Source: Alphaproteobacteria bacterium (GTDB taxonomy: Bacteria > Pseudomonadota > Alphaproteobacteria > Rhizobiales > Devosiaceae). Taken from it: DNA of 38,697 nucleotides. The stretch is from NCBI GenBank assembly GCA_024279675.1, contig JAJRRG010000177.1, positions 1 to 38,697 of the forward strand. Direction: 5' to 3'. A program made the position numbers and the translations under genes. Positions 31,479 to 38,697 of this stretch are shown one piece after another (position 1 is the first letter of the stretch; every line of letters begins with the position of its first letter). The notes under the pieces are model-generated. The model was not told where the DNA came from. It did no database searches and saw nothing but the letters and a program-made list of their open reading frames with translations.

Positions 31479-32126
31479 ATGAGCCAGCCCCTCACGCAAT
31501 TTATGAAAATTACCAGCTCAGGCAAGTTCATCGACTATGAAAACCCGACGGTTGACGCCATCGACACAGGTACCATCGCCAACGAACTTTCCCTGATCAA
31601 TCGCTGGAATGGCAACCTGCATTTTCCCTATTCGGTTGTTCAACATTCCTTGCTGGTGGCACAGCTTATCCCTGTGCCCGAGTGGCGAATATATGGCCTT
31701 TTGCACGATGCGGCAGAGGCATATATTGGGGATATCAACACCCCACTGAAAAAGTTTATCCAGATGGGCGGGGGTGCCGGGGAAGGCTCGACCAGAGCCG
31801 ACGGCGGCAATACAAAAAACAACGGCACTGATATCATGGGTCTTGAACGCCAGATATTGAATTGCATCTGGGAACATTTTGACCTGCCCAAACCAACGGC
31901 TGAGATCGCCAAGGCCGTCCACCTTGCCGACCAGGTTGCTCTCGCAACCGAGTACCGCGATGTGGTCATGGGAACCTCTCCCCGATGGACACCAACGGCC
32001 AAGCCCCACAATCGAGCGCTGAAATTTATGCCACCAGCTGAGGCTCAATGTCAGTTTTTAGCGGCGATTGATGATTATCTACTGATTTTCCGTGCCTCAC
32101 AAAACCAAATTAAGGGAGTTGCGTGA
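31479..32126 (+). CDS. HD-domain phosphohydrolase (YfbR-like 5'-nucleotidase family)
   Basis: A 215-residue protein with HD-domain metal ligands: YSVVQHSLLVAQ (His56) and LLHDAAEAYIGDINTPLK (His76-Asp77). The later VHLADQVALATEY segment supplies the last Asp. It probably hydrolyses deoxynucleoside monophosphates, as YfbR does, and so would adjust the nucleotide pool. Residues 97-110 (GGGAGEGSTRADGG) are repeat element copy D, inserted after the first half of the domain, in the loop between LKKF and IMGLERQI. The core motifs are intact. Confidence 0.8.
   Translation: MSQPLTQFMKITSSGKFIDYENPTVDAIDTGTIANELSLINRWNGNLHFPYSVVQHSLLVAQLIPVPEWRIYGLLHDAAEAYIGDINTPLKKFIQMGGGAGEGSTRADGGNTKNNGTDIMGLERQILNCIWEHFDLPKPTAEIAKAVHLADQVALATEYRDVVMGTSPRWTPTAKPHNRALKFMPPAEAQCQFLAAIDDYLLIFRASQNQIKGVA
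31767..31808 (+). repeat. Palindromic in-gene repeat element, copy D
   Basis: Coding strand: GGCGGGGGTGCCGGGGAA, stem GGCTC, loop GACCA, stem GAGCC, then GACGGCGGC. Both sides of the stem differ from copies B and C (C to T opposite G to A), so pairing is kept. Read as GGGAGEGSTRADGG. Confidence 0.85.
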
Positions 32127-32419
32127 TGTCAAACCACGTTAAAGCCACCACCCTTTGGAAAGCTTTATCAACGGCTTTCCCTGACCACCCATTTGCATAC
32201 ATGTGGGCGATGGAACGACCCATATGGTTTTTCTTTAGGCGTGTCCGATTCTACAAAAAATGCAGAAAAATATTTGAGGCACATGGGGCAGTTTTGAACG
32301 ATGAAACTTTTCTAAAATGGCGCAGAACCGACCCCCAATCTGGCTATGAAGATGCTGGCGGCGCGCAAATCAGAAAAATACGGGAGGCTTTTTTCGATGG
32401 CTCAAAATTCAAAAATTGA
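32126..32419 (+). CDS. Hypothetical phage protein
   Basis: A 97-residue basic protein starting with the ATG that shares a base with the previous stop (TGATG). The middle is aromatic and basic ([20 protein letters not shown]). It overlaps the following truncated gene by 23 bases. No recognised family. Confidence 0.55.
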   Translation: MSNHVKATTLWKALSTAFPDHPFAYMWAMERPIWFFFRRVRFYKKCRKIFEAHGAVLNDETFLKWRRTDPQSGYEDAGGAQIRKIREAFFDGSKFKN

Positions 32420-32588
32420 ATGGACAGACGCGACGTGGAACCCCATCACCGGATGTTCCATCGTCTCCCCCGGGTGCACCAACTGTTATGCCATGCGCCA
32501 CGCTGGCACGCGTCTGAAGAACCGCCCTTCCCGAATGGGCCTGACCAAGCTGATCGAAATTCAAACCATGCTGGGGATCAAGAAATGA
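32397..32588 (+). pseudogene. Truncated phage Gp37/Gp68 (DUF5131) protein
   Basis: The first 40 residues ([20 protein letters not shown], then [13 protein letters not shown]) match the start of the Gp37/Gp68/DUF5131 family, including the Cys cluster. Full members are over 200 residues, but here the homology stops after MGLTK and 12 unrelated residues ([12 protein letters not shown]) lead to a stop at 32588. The rest has been lost, probably by deletion, yet the overlap with the next gene (ATGA) is intact. Likely non-functional. Confidence 0.7.
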
Positions 32589-32974
32589 GCCACCGCGTAA
32601 ACCTACCCAAACCCAGGCCAAACCCTGAGCTTGAAGAATTGCTGGCGCAGGCTAGAAAAATCACAAGTGACCCAGAACAGGAAAGCGAGTGGGAACGCAA
32701 AAGGACAAGGTTAAAAACAATCGCAATTTTATTGCGCGACAACCCGCACCTGTCGCGTGATTACGTGACAGGCATCGTTGACATGCTCGATCGCGAAAAT
32801 TCGATGGCAATTACAAACCATCAACCTGCGAACGTCCAAGCAAGCGATTATTCTTATTGCGGCTGGCTGATTAGTAGATTTGAAAAACGACGTGGTGGAA
32901 TCCGTTTTGTGGTAGAGGATAGCAATGGAAGGCTGTTTATCCACAATGCCAAGCAGTTGGGAATTGATGAATGA
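32585..32974 (+). CDS. Hypothetical phage protein
   Basis: A 129-residue protein starting [20 protein letters not shown], coupled to both neighbours by 4-base overlaps. The first half is helical and charged ([20 protein letters not shown]); the second half is beta-type ([20 protein letters not shown]). It precedes the excisionase. No known family. Confidence 0.55.
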   Translation: MSHRVNLPKPRPNPELEELLAQARKITSDPEQESEWERKRTRLKTIAILLRDNPHLSRDYVTGIVDMLDRENSMAITNHQPANVQASDYSYCGWLISRFEKRRGGIRFVVEDSNGRLFIHNAKQLGIDE

Positions 32975-33384
32975 ACGACGTGGATATTGATGCGCCAATG
33001 ACCTTAGAAAGAGCCTGTGAAGTTGTGTTCAAAAACTCCATCGGAGCCGACACCTTGCGCGCCCAGGCAAAACGCGGCAATCTGACCATTGAAAAAATTG
33101 GGCGAAGACAATTTGTAACGCACCGCGCAATCGCAGACATGAGGCAAAAATGCCAAATCAACACCGCTTCAAAGGCGCTAGGCTCTACCTTCAGCCAGAA
33201 CGGCGGAACAACGCCGATCAACTCATCGAACATAGTATCTGGGTCATCCGTGACGGACCGCGCAAGCGTAGCACTCGTTGCGGCCCAAATGACCGCGACC
33301 AAGCTGAAAGAAAGCTTGCAGAGTACATCGCCGAAAAACACCAACCGGAACAACAATCAAGCACTAACCCTGATCAAATCCTGA
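32971..33384 (+). CDS. Excisionase-like DNA-binding protein
   Basis: A 137-residue protein; residues 10-60 match winged-helix excisionase/MerR-type domains (MTLERACEVVFKNSIGADTL, RAQAKRGNLTIEKIGRRQFV, THRAIADMRQK). The remaining 75 residues are Ser/Thr/Asn-rich and overlap the first 235 bases of the integrase gene in another frame, so they may be dispensable. It probably directs integrase toward excision. Start overlaps the previous stop by 4 bases. Confidence 0.75.
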   Translation: MNDVDIDAPMTLERACEVVFKNSIGADTLRAQAKRGNLTIEKIGRRQFVTHRAIADMRQKCQINTASKALGSTFSQNGGTTPINSSNIVSGSSVTDRASVALVAAQMTATKLKESLQSTSPKNTNRNNNQALTLIKS

Positions 33385-34343
33385 TTGCTGATATTCTAAA
33401 TCTCTATCTGAAAGATAAAGCACCCACAGGCTCCCGGCCAATGGAAACCGCAAGCCGCGTTTCGCGCCTTTTGAACTGGTGGGGCAACCCTGAACAGGCA
33501 CAAAAAGACCTTATCGCCGCCAACCAGAACACTAGTTTTTATGGCGTTGCGGGCGATGTTCGCGGCGCAACCTGTCGATGCTTTGCCACCACAATAAAGG
33601 CAAAATCCCAAGCGCGGCGACTCTTGGAAGACCTCCGAGCAGCCCTGAATTATGCATTTCAAGAGGGGATGATTGACCGGAAAATCCCAGTGACACTCCC
33701 ACAAAAACCACAACCGCGAGACAGATGGTTATCGCGGAACGAAGCCGCCAACATGGTTTGGCGTGCATGGCGATATCGGGATCCACTCACGGGGTTTGCA
33801 ACCCGAAAACACGTCGCTCGATACATTTTGACCGGGCTTTATACCGGAACCCGAAAAGCCGCTATACTTCACACTGCCTTTGATCGCCGTCCTGGGTGTG
33901 GTTTCATCGACCTAAAAAACGGGGTTTTCTATCGCTTGGCCCAGGGCAAAAGGCAAACCAAAAAACGCCAACCTCCCATCCGTGTTCCGGCACGGCTATT
34001 GGCACATATGCGCCGCTGGAAGCAAAATGATCAAAAATTCCTGATTGAGTATTTGAGCTCTCCAATTACCGATATTGGCAATGCGTTTGAATCTGTCGCG
34101 CATGAATGCGGGTATTTTGATGTGACCCCACACACCTTGCGCCACACAGCGGCGACATGGGCCATGCAAAATGGTGGCGACGCGTGGAAGATTGCCGGAT
34201 ATTTGGGCATGAGCCTTGAAACGCTGGTCAATAATTATGGACATCATAGCCCCGAACATCTGGATGGGGCCGGTGATGTAATTGCTCATCGAAACAAAGC
34301 GAAAATCACCCCGACTAACCCCGACAGGAAAACCGGAACATAA
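33150..34343 (+). CDS. Tyrosine recombinase integrase
   Basis: A 397-residue integrase. The N-terminal arm/core-binding region (about 75-175) precedes the catalytic domain with Arg235 in GLYTGTRKAAIL, His328-x-x-Arg331 in HTLRHTAATW, a later His/Trp position and nucleophile Tyr363 in NNYGHHSPEH. All catalytic residues are present, so it is probably active. GAGG precedes the ATG by about 7 bases. It ends 70 bases before a tRNA-Pro 3' fragment, its target site. Its start lies within the excisionase gene. Confidence 0.93.
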   Translation: MPNQHRFKGARLYLQPERRNNADQLIEHSIWVIRDGPRKRSTRCGPNDRDQAERKLAEYIAEKHQPEQQSSTNPDQILIADILNLYLKDKAPTGSRPMETASRVSRLLNWWGNPEQAQKDLIAANQNTSFYGVAGDVRGATCRCFATTIKAKSQARRLLEDLRAALNYAFQEGMIDRKIPVTLPQKPQPRDRWLSRNEAANMVWRAWRYRDPLTGFATRKHVARYILTGLYTGTRKAAILHTAFDRRPGCGFIDLKNGVFYRLAQGKRQTKKRQPPIRVPARLLAHMRRWKQNDQKFLIEYLSSPITDIGNAFESVAHECGYFDVTPHTLRHTAATWAMQNGGDAWKIAGYLGMSLETLVNNYGHHSPEHLDGAGDVIAHRNKAKITPTNPDRKTGT

Positions 34344-34412
34344 CGTGATTTTGTTGCTTTTGCTTCGACCCAAAGTCCAGCAAAACCGGGCGTTAGAGGC
34401 TTATCAACATTG

Positions 34413-34457
34413 TTCGGAACGTGGGGGTCGCAGGTTCAAATCCTGCTACTCCGACCA
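34413..34457 (+). other. attR: 3' fragment of tRNA-Pro(CGG)
   Basis: The sequence runs from an anticodon loop TTCGGAA (34413-34419, anticodon CGG) through GGGGGTC and the T-arm GCAGG-TTCAAAT-CCTGC to TACTCCGACCA (ending 34457). The matching 5' acceptor half (CGGAGTA) is absent upstream, so this is the tRNA 3' part left at the right end of the prophage. A C1-G72 pair implied by the acceptor and the CGG anticodon both point to proline. The intact tRNA should be at attL beyond the left edge. Confidence 0.8.
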
Positions 34458-34485
34458 AAATGTCCTTCACCCAATAAATTCACAT

Positions 34486-34514
34486 AAAAAAACGACCCTA
34501 AAAACTCAAGGTCG
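34486..34514 (-). terminator. Terminator of the host membrane protein gene
   Basis: On the - strand CGACC (34514-34510) pairs with GGTCG (34497-34493) and is followed by TTTTTTT (34492-34486). It ends the transcript of the DUF6789-like gene and also isolates the prophage from host transcription. Confidence 0.75.
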
Positions 34515-34586
34515 CAATTTGGAGGTCTATTTATTTTGTTCACCGCCCCGCCAACGTACAGCGGGACGGCGTACAGGGAATAGTTT

Positions 34587-35024
34587 TCACGCTGCGGCGT
34601 GGGACGTTGCGCCTTCGCCAGCGATTGCACCCAGCAAACCGCCATAGACCAGATGGCCTATGAGGGAAGCAACGAGTGCCATCATGCCACCAATGTTTGA
34701 CATCAAAAAGCCACCGCCAGCCATGGGCATAACCATTGTTGCGGCCAGAACCCATAACACGATGCCAAACAAAAGGCCTTTCACGAGGGGGGAACCGGGC
34801 AAAAACCCGTAGGCTACCAAGACATAGGCGAGTGGAAAGACGATCACACCCATCATGATGTGAGCGATCATGCCCATTGTGTATCCACCCAGCATATTGC
34901 CCATCATCGCGGCAATATCCATGGGCATGCCTGTCATCATCGGGGCCATAAACATCATCATCATGGTCATGAGCACGGTTCCGGCAGCGCCGCCAATAAC
35001 GGCCATTTTAATTTCTGGTTTCAT
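34587..35024 (-). CDS. Host membrane protein, DUF6789-like, Met-rich
   Basis: A 145-residue integral membrane protein with about four helices and many Met residues (TVLMTMMMMFMAPMMTGMPM near the start). The pattern GGYTMGMIAHIMMGVIVFPL and ASLIGHLVYGGLLGAI resembles the DUF6789/YagU-type family. The ATG has GAGGAG upstream. First host gene after attR. Methionine clusters may bind copper, but that is speculation. Confidence 0.7.
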   Translation of the reverse strand: MKPEIKMAVIGGAAGTVLMTMMMMFMAPMMTGMPMDIAAMMGNMLGGYTMGMIAHIMMGVIVFPLAYVLVAYGFLPGSPLVKGLLFGIVLWVLAATMVMPMAGGGFLMSNIGGMMALVASLIGHLVYGGLLGAIAGEGATSHAAA

Positions 35025-35145
35025 TATTATTACTCCTCAATAGTGTTTCGTTGGAGCAAGCATCTGCCTAGTTTGATGCCAGAACAATAACCTCGCGCAT
35101 TTCTCCCAATAATGTGAATACTTCGTGATTTGAGCGTCATAACTT

Positions 35146-35904
35146 TTAGGCAATGCGAATAATATCGCCCTGAGCAAAGATATTTGGCACTTTCAAATCC
35201 AAGGATTGTTGCGCATAAAGCGCCAGCGGAACTGAAATATCGCCGCAATAAAGTTCACCGATTAAAGACTGAACTGTCTTGCCAGTTAATCCAATTTTTG
35301 GCAGGGCGAGGGTTAATGTTGCCATCGCCTCAATGGTTGGGGTGTGGGGTTTGCCGCTGGTCGCATCCAGACCTGAGGGCACATCCAAAGCCAAAATTGG
35401 CGTATCGCTCCCATTCGCCATGCTAATAAGTTGTGCACTTAAACCACGGGGCGCGCCTTTTAGCGAATAGCCCAGAAGCCCGTCGAGGATCAAATCATAT
35501 GGGGCAACAATTGCTTCTTCATAGCTCACAATGGGCACGTGCATATGTTGCAAAATCGCAAGTTGATGCATTGGCACATTTGTGATGCGCTCAACCGGAT
35601 GGGAAAGCGTTATTGAAACATCAGCGCCCCAGCCCGCTAAACGACACGCCGCAACCATCGCCCCGCCGCCATTCCCCCCTGGCCCGGCCATAACTAAAAT
35701 TTTCTTGTCTTTAAGGTTGGGGCCAAGAAAACGATCGCGGGCTAGTATTGCAAAACACCGTCCAGCATTTTCCATCATCTGGATAAGCGTGATGCCATAT
35801 TCATGCATCATCAGCCGATCGACTTCGATCATTTGATCAGTTGTAATAAAAGGCGCATTTTTAATGATGGGAAAAGACATGGGCGTGCGATAGTCCTTAT
35901 CCAT
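35146..35904 (-). CDS. nnrE: NAD(P)H-hydrate epimerase (YjeF N-terminal domain)
   Basis: A 252-residue protein with the YjeF_N pattern: ITTDQMIEVDRLMMHEYGIT, LIQMMENAGR, KILVMAGPGGNGGGAMVAAC, LILDGLLGY and ILALDVPSGLDATSG. It interconverts R and S forms of hydrated NAD(P)H for repair. The C-terminal ADP-dependent dehydratase domain found in fused NnrE-NnrD proteins is absent. Two ATGs (35904, 35880) are possible starts. It lies 12 bases after xylG and may share its transcript. Confidence 0.85.
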   Translation of the reverse strand: MDKDYRTPMSFPIIKNAPFITTDQMIEVDRLMMHEYGITLIQMMENAGRCFAILARDRFLGPNLKDKKILVMAGPGGNGGGAMVAACRLAGWGADVSITLSHPVERITNVPMHQLAILQHMHVPIVSYEEAIVAPYDLILDGLLGYSLKGAPRGLSAQLISMANGSDTPILALDVPSGLDATSGKPHTPTIEAMATLTLALPKIGLTGKTVQSLIGELYCGDISVPLALYAQQSLDLKVPNIFAQGDIIRIA

Positions 35905-35916
35905 TTGTAGCGAGAG

Positions 35917-36684
35917 TTATTTCTTTTCAGGGTTTTTACCCAGAATAATCATCGCGAGAATTTCATCATCGGTGACATCCTCAACATTTTCTGTACCCAC
36001 AAGTTTACCATTTTTCATCACGCTTATGCGGTCACACAATTCCATCACGTCATGGATATCATGGGAAATGAGGAAAATGCCAATACCGTCGGCCTTAAGT
36101 TGATTAATCAACTCAGCCACCATTTGCGTTTCCTGCGGCCCCAATGCGGCGGTTGGTTCATCCATGATCAAAATGCGTGCATTAAAATAAACCGCACGGG
36201 CAATAGCCACGGATTGGCGTTGCCCCCCTGATAGCGAGGAAACGGGGGAAGAAAACGCCGTGAAATTGGGGTTAAGACGTCCCATGATTTTGCGGGTTTC
36301 TGCCTCCATTGCATCATCGTCAACCATGCCCAGGGGAGTAAGAATTTCCCGCCCTAAAAACAGGTTTGACGCCGCATCCAGATTGTCGGCCAAAGCCAGC
36401 GTTTGATAAATTGTTTCGATATTATATTTGCGCGCATCGCGGGGGTTATTGATGGTGGCTTTTTCACCACTGATGAATATCTCGCCGCCATCGGCCTTAT
36501 AGGCACCGGACAACACTTTGATCAACGTAGATTTACCCGCCCCATTATGGCCCAGAATTCCGGCAACTTCGCCAGGAAACAGTTTTAGGCTCACGTGATC
36601 CACGGCCTTGATACCGCCAAAGGAAATCTGAATATCCTTGAGCTCTACCAGAGGCATTTTTTCAGTCGTTTGCTTGCTCATCAT
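35917..36684 (-). CDS. xylG: Xylose-type ABC transporter ATP-binding protein
   Basis: A 255-residue single ABC domain: Walker [10 protein letters not shown] (about residues 43-51), signature [14 protein letters not shown], Walker [12 protein letters not shown] and H-loop [10 protein letters not shown]. coli XylG has two ABC domains, but single-domain versions near 260 residues are usual in Rhodobacterales. It starts immediately after the permease stop (TAG then ATGATG). It energises sugar import with XylH and XylF; with xylH broken the transporter may be inactive. Confidence 0.85.
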   Translation of the reverse strand: MMSKQTTEKMPLVELKDIQISFGGIKAVDHVSLKLFPGEVAGILGHNGAGKSTLIKVLSGAYKADGGEIFISGEKATINNPRDARKYNIETIYQTLALADNLDAASNLFLGREILTPLGMVDDDAMEAETRKIMGRLNPNFTAFSSPVSSLSGGQRQSVAIARAVYFNARILIMDEPTAALGPQETQMVAELINQLKADGIGIFLISHDIHDVMELCDRISVMKNGKLVGTENVEDVTDDEILAMIILGKNPEKK

Positions 36685-36987
36685 CTATACCCCTGCCCGC
36701 TTGCGATAGACAATATCAATCCATACTGCCAGCACCAACACAGTTCCCACAACAATGGATTGCAAGGGCGCATCGACGCCGACCATCGCCATTCCCGATT
36801 GCAAGGACTGCATGATCAGAGCCCCAAGAATGGCCCCTTGAATGGTGCCAAAGCCTCCAGCCAATGCGGTACCGCCAATCACGGCGGCGGCAATGACCCG
36901 CAGCTCATCGATTGTGCCCAAATCATTGCCCACAGATTGCAATCGCGCTGAAGCGATAACAGCTGCGATTGCGGTAAGCGCGCCCAT
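36685..36987 (-). pseudogene. xylH: xylH permease, C-terminal fragment after frameshift
   Basis: A 100-residue frame (MGALTAIAAVIASARLQSVG onward) that is the natural continuation of the preceding permease: EAA-like loop GGTALAGGFGTIQGAILGAL and a last helix (IVVGTVLVLAVWIDIVY). The stop of the first fragment and this ATG share a base (TGATG), so some reinitiation is conceivable. A complete permease would need both parts. Confidence 0.8.
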
Positions 36988-37952
36988 CAGGGCGAATACT
37001 TTACCGTCAACATCTTAGTGTTGATACCCGACAGGTCTGCGGCATCCGGGTTGCCACCGGTGGCAAAAACATAACGGCCAAACCGCGTGCGCTTGGCAAT
37101 AATTGTAATCACCAGCGCAACAATTAGACCCATCACCACGGGAATAGCTATGCCGTGGGACACGAACAGACCCTCGGCTGGAATTTCCAATCCATTGGCC
37201 TCGGCGTAGCGCTCAGCGGCGCGTTTTGGCAACGGATAGGCATTCATCAGATAGACAAATCCCATAATTAAAAATACCATAATCGCCCCAAGGGACATTT
37301 CGGCCCACACAGGTTTGACATCAAAGCCATGCTTTGATTTTTTGGCACGGCTGGCGAGCATCAACCCAACAGTTGCCAGAGTTGCAACAGCCCCCAATGT
37401 CCAACTCAGTGTCGCCCCCAGAGTTCCAGCAGACCCACCACCAAGCAGGTTAAATGTTGCATCGAGTGGAGACACGGTTTGTCCTGTCGTGACCCACCAG
37501 GCGGCCCCGCGCCAAACCAACAGACCCCCAAGGGTCACAATGAAGGCTGGCACCGTTAGATAGCCAATTATCCATCCCTGAAAGGCACCGATCATCGCAC
37601 CAGCTGATATGCCCACCATCACTGTGATAATCCAGATTGACCAATGGCCAGACCCCACCAAACCCGGCAAGTAATGCAATTGCAACGTGCCCATGATCAT
37701 GCCCAAAAAACCCAACAATGAGCCAACGGACAGGTCGATATTTCGAATAACAATCACAAACACCATGCCGGTGGCCATCACAGCAACCGAGGCGGTTTGG
37801 ACGGAAAGGTTAAACAGATTACGCGGGGTTAAGAACCGCCCCCCGGTAAAAAGATCGAACATCACCCACAGAACAACCAAAGCCCCAATCATGCCCAAAA
37901 GCCGAACATCCAGACCAAGGTGCGAGAAAAACTTGCCCACTTTGCTTTTCAT
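36987..37952 (-). pseudogene. xylH: xylH permease, N-terminal fragment with frameshift near 36,998
   Basis: A 321-residue frame covering most helices of a BPD_transp_2 sugar permease (LLGMIGALVVLWVMFDLFTG, NIDLSVGSLLGFLGM, FIVTLGGLLVWRG, GNPDAADLSGINTKMLTVK). It then reads YSP and stops, whereas one added base near 36996-37001 would give K-(I/V)-F-A-L-M-G-A and join the next frame. Together they make about 420 residues, the normal length. A one-base deletion in the genome or an assembly error; an indel-free relative would decide. Confidence 0.85.
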
Positions 37953-38032
37953 AATTTTGGCTCATCTTAGGTAGGACACGTTTAAGAAACGCGCCGGTTT
38001 ACAAAAATTCAACGTTTGTCGCGTCAAAAGAA

Positions 38033-38068
38033 CAAAAAAATCCCCCTCGTCAAATATCAACGAGGGGG
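38033..38068 (-). terminator. Terminator after xylF
   Basis: CCCCCTCGT (38042-38050) pairs with ACGAGGGGG (38060-38068); on the - strand it is followed by A and TTTTTTT. Lying between the binding-protein and permease genes, it should give excess binding protein over permease, as is usual in sugar ABC operons. Confidence 0.85.
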
Positions 38069-38082
38069 GAAATTAGTCAGAC

Positions 38083-38697
38083 TTAGTTACAAGCGGCAAC
38101 GGAACCCGCTGCAACGCCAGCACAAAGTGCTTCTTTTGTGATCCAACCCGCATCAATAACAACGCTTAGGTCAGCTTGAGTAATTGGAACAGGTGCCAAG
38201 AACATGGCGTTCATTTCTGTTCCGGCTGGGGAAGTCCATTTCCCTGCACCCATCACATGGTCGCCCATTTCACCACCGGCAAGAGCAACAGCGATTTCGC
38301 CAGCAGCTTTACCCAATGCGCGTGCATCTTTCCAAACTGAAACAGTTTGGGTGCCCAATGCAACGCGGTTTAGAGCGCCGTGATCGCCATCTTGGCCTGA
38401 GACTGGAATACCTTCCATGCCCTGAGCCGTCAAAGCGGCAACAACACCACCAGCGGTGCCATCATTTGATGCCACAACAGCATCAACATTGTTGTCCTGT
38501 GCTGTTAGAATCTGCTCCATATTACGCTGAGCATTGGCTGGTAACCAACCGTCTGTGTAAGCTTCAGCAACGATGGTGATATCACCCGCGTCAATGGCAG
38601 CTTGCAAGATTTCCTGCTGACCACCACGTAGGAAGTCGGCGTTTGGATCGGTTGGCGAACCCTTGATCATGACGTAGTTACCATTTGGCTGTGCGGC
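38083..38697 (-). CDS. xylF: D-xylose ABC transporter substrate-binding protein, 5' end outside window
   Basis: The frame is open to the right edge, so the signal peptide and N-terminal lobe are missing; about 204 residues remain. It has the XylF-type pattern: NYVMIKGSPTDPNADFLRGG, VDAVVASNDGTAGGVVAAL, IPVSGQDGDHGALNRVALG and TVSVWKDARALG. A Cys pair near the C-terminus (EALCAGVAAGSVAACN) may form a disulfide. It delivers sugar to XylH in the periplasm. Confidence 0.87.
   Translation of the reverse strand, partial: AAQPNGNYVMIKGSPTDPNADFLRGGQQEILQAAIDAGDITIVAEAYTDGWLPANAQRNMEQILTAQDNNVDAVVASNDGTAGGVVAALTAQGMEGIPVSGQDGDHGALNRVALGTQTVSVWKDARALGKAAGEIAVALAGGEMGDHVMGAGKWTSPAGTEMNAMFLAPVPITQADLSVVIDAGWITKEALCAGVAAGSVAACN

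Noticed and set aside
1-38697. CRISPR arrays, rRNA, complete tRNA genes or insertion sequences
   Set aside because: No regularly spaced repeats with unique spacers, no rRNA-like sequence, no transposase and only a 3' tRNA fragment were seen.

Overview
The window is most of an integrated lambda-like siphophage (positions 1 to about 34,457) followed on the right by about 4.2 kb of host chromosome. The host looks like an alphaproteobacterium, probably Rhodobacterales or a near relative. The evidence is a GcrA-family regulator, a GapR/DUF2312 protein, gene-transfer-agent-like tail chaperones and a xylFHG operon whose XylG has a single ABC domain. The prophage is cut by the left edge inside a tail-fibre gene, so the lysis genes and attL lie outside. 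The right end is a 3' fragment of tRNA-Pro(CGG) just after the integrase.

Layout, read along the phage's own transcription. The immunity region (27.4-29.2 kb) has a LexA/CI-like repressor on the + strand facing a Cro-like gene on the - strand. The Cro-side promoter and a second promoter at 29,125 each carry the same operator between -35 and -10. Leftward early genes (27.9 to 19.6 kb): Cro-like, a possible small ORF, CII/CP76-like, MT-A70 adenine methyltransferase, GcrA, three small genes (two are perhaps one frameshifted gene), a C5 cytosine methyltransferase, an HTH replication protein with iteron-like repeats in its gene, and a NusG-like protein. A hicAB toxin-antitoxin pair sits in this block on the opposite strand with its own promoter. 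A strong promoter at 19,574-19,602 then reads about 240 nt of leader into an intrinsic terminator, after which the late genes run leftward: terminase, portal, protease, scaffold, decoration, capsid, connector and tail genes. Right of the repressor, a + strand accessory group, a - strand SLATT-like module and a + strand block (GapR, HD hydrolase, hypotheticals, Xis, Int) lead to the attachment site.

How it may work: the repressor silences both operator-bearing promoters. The early operon makes methyltransferases, GcrA and a NusG paralogue. The late promoter carries two GANTC sites one helical turn apart, and its leader ends in a terminator directly before the first late gene. This suggests GcrA-assisted initiation plus NusG-type antitermination in place of a lambda Q protein; that is inference.

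The least explained signal is a palindromic element of about 40 nt present four times inside coding sequences of four unrelated early/accessory genes. It always lies in the same orientation relative to the gene, is read in two different frames, and has compensatory changes in its central stem. In the host flank, xylH is split by a single-base frameshift.
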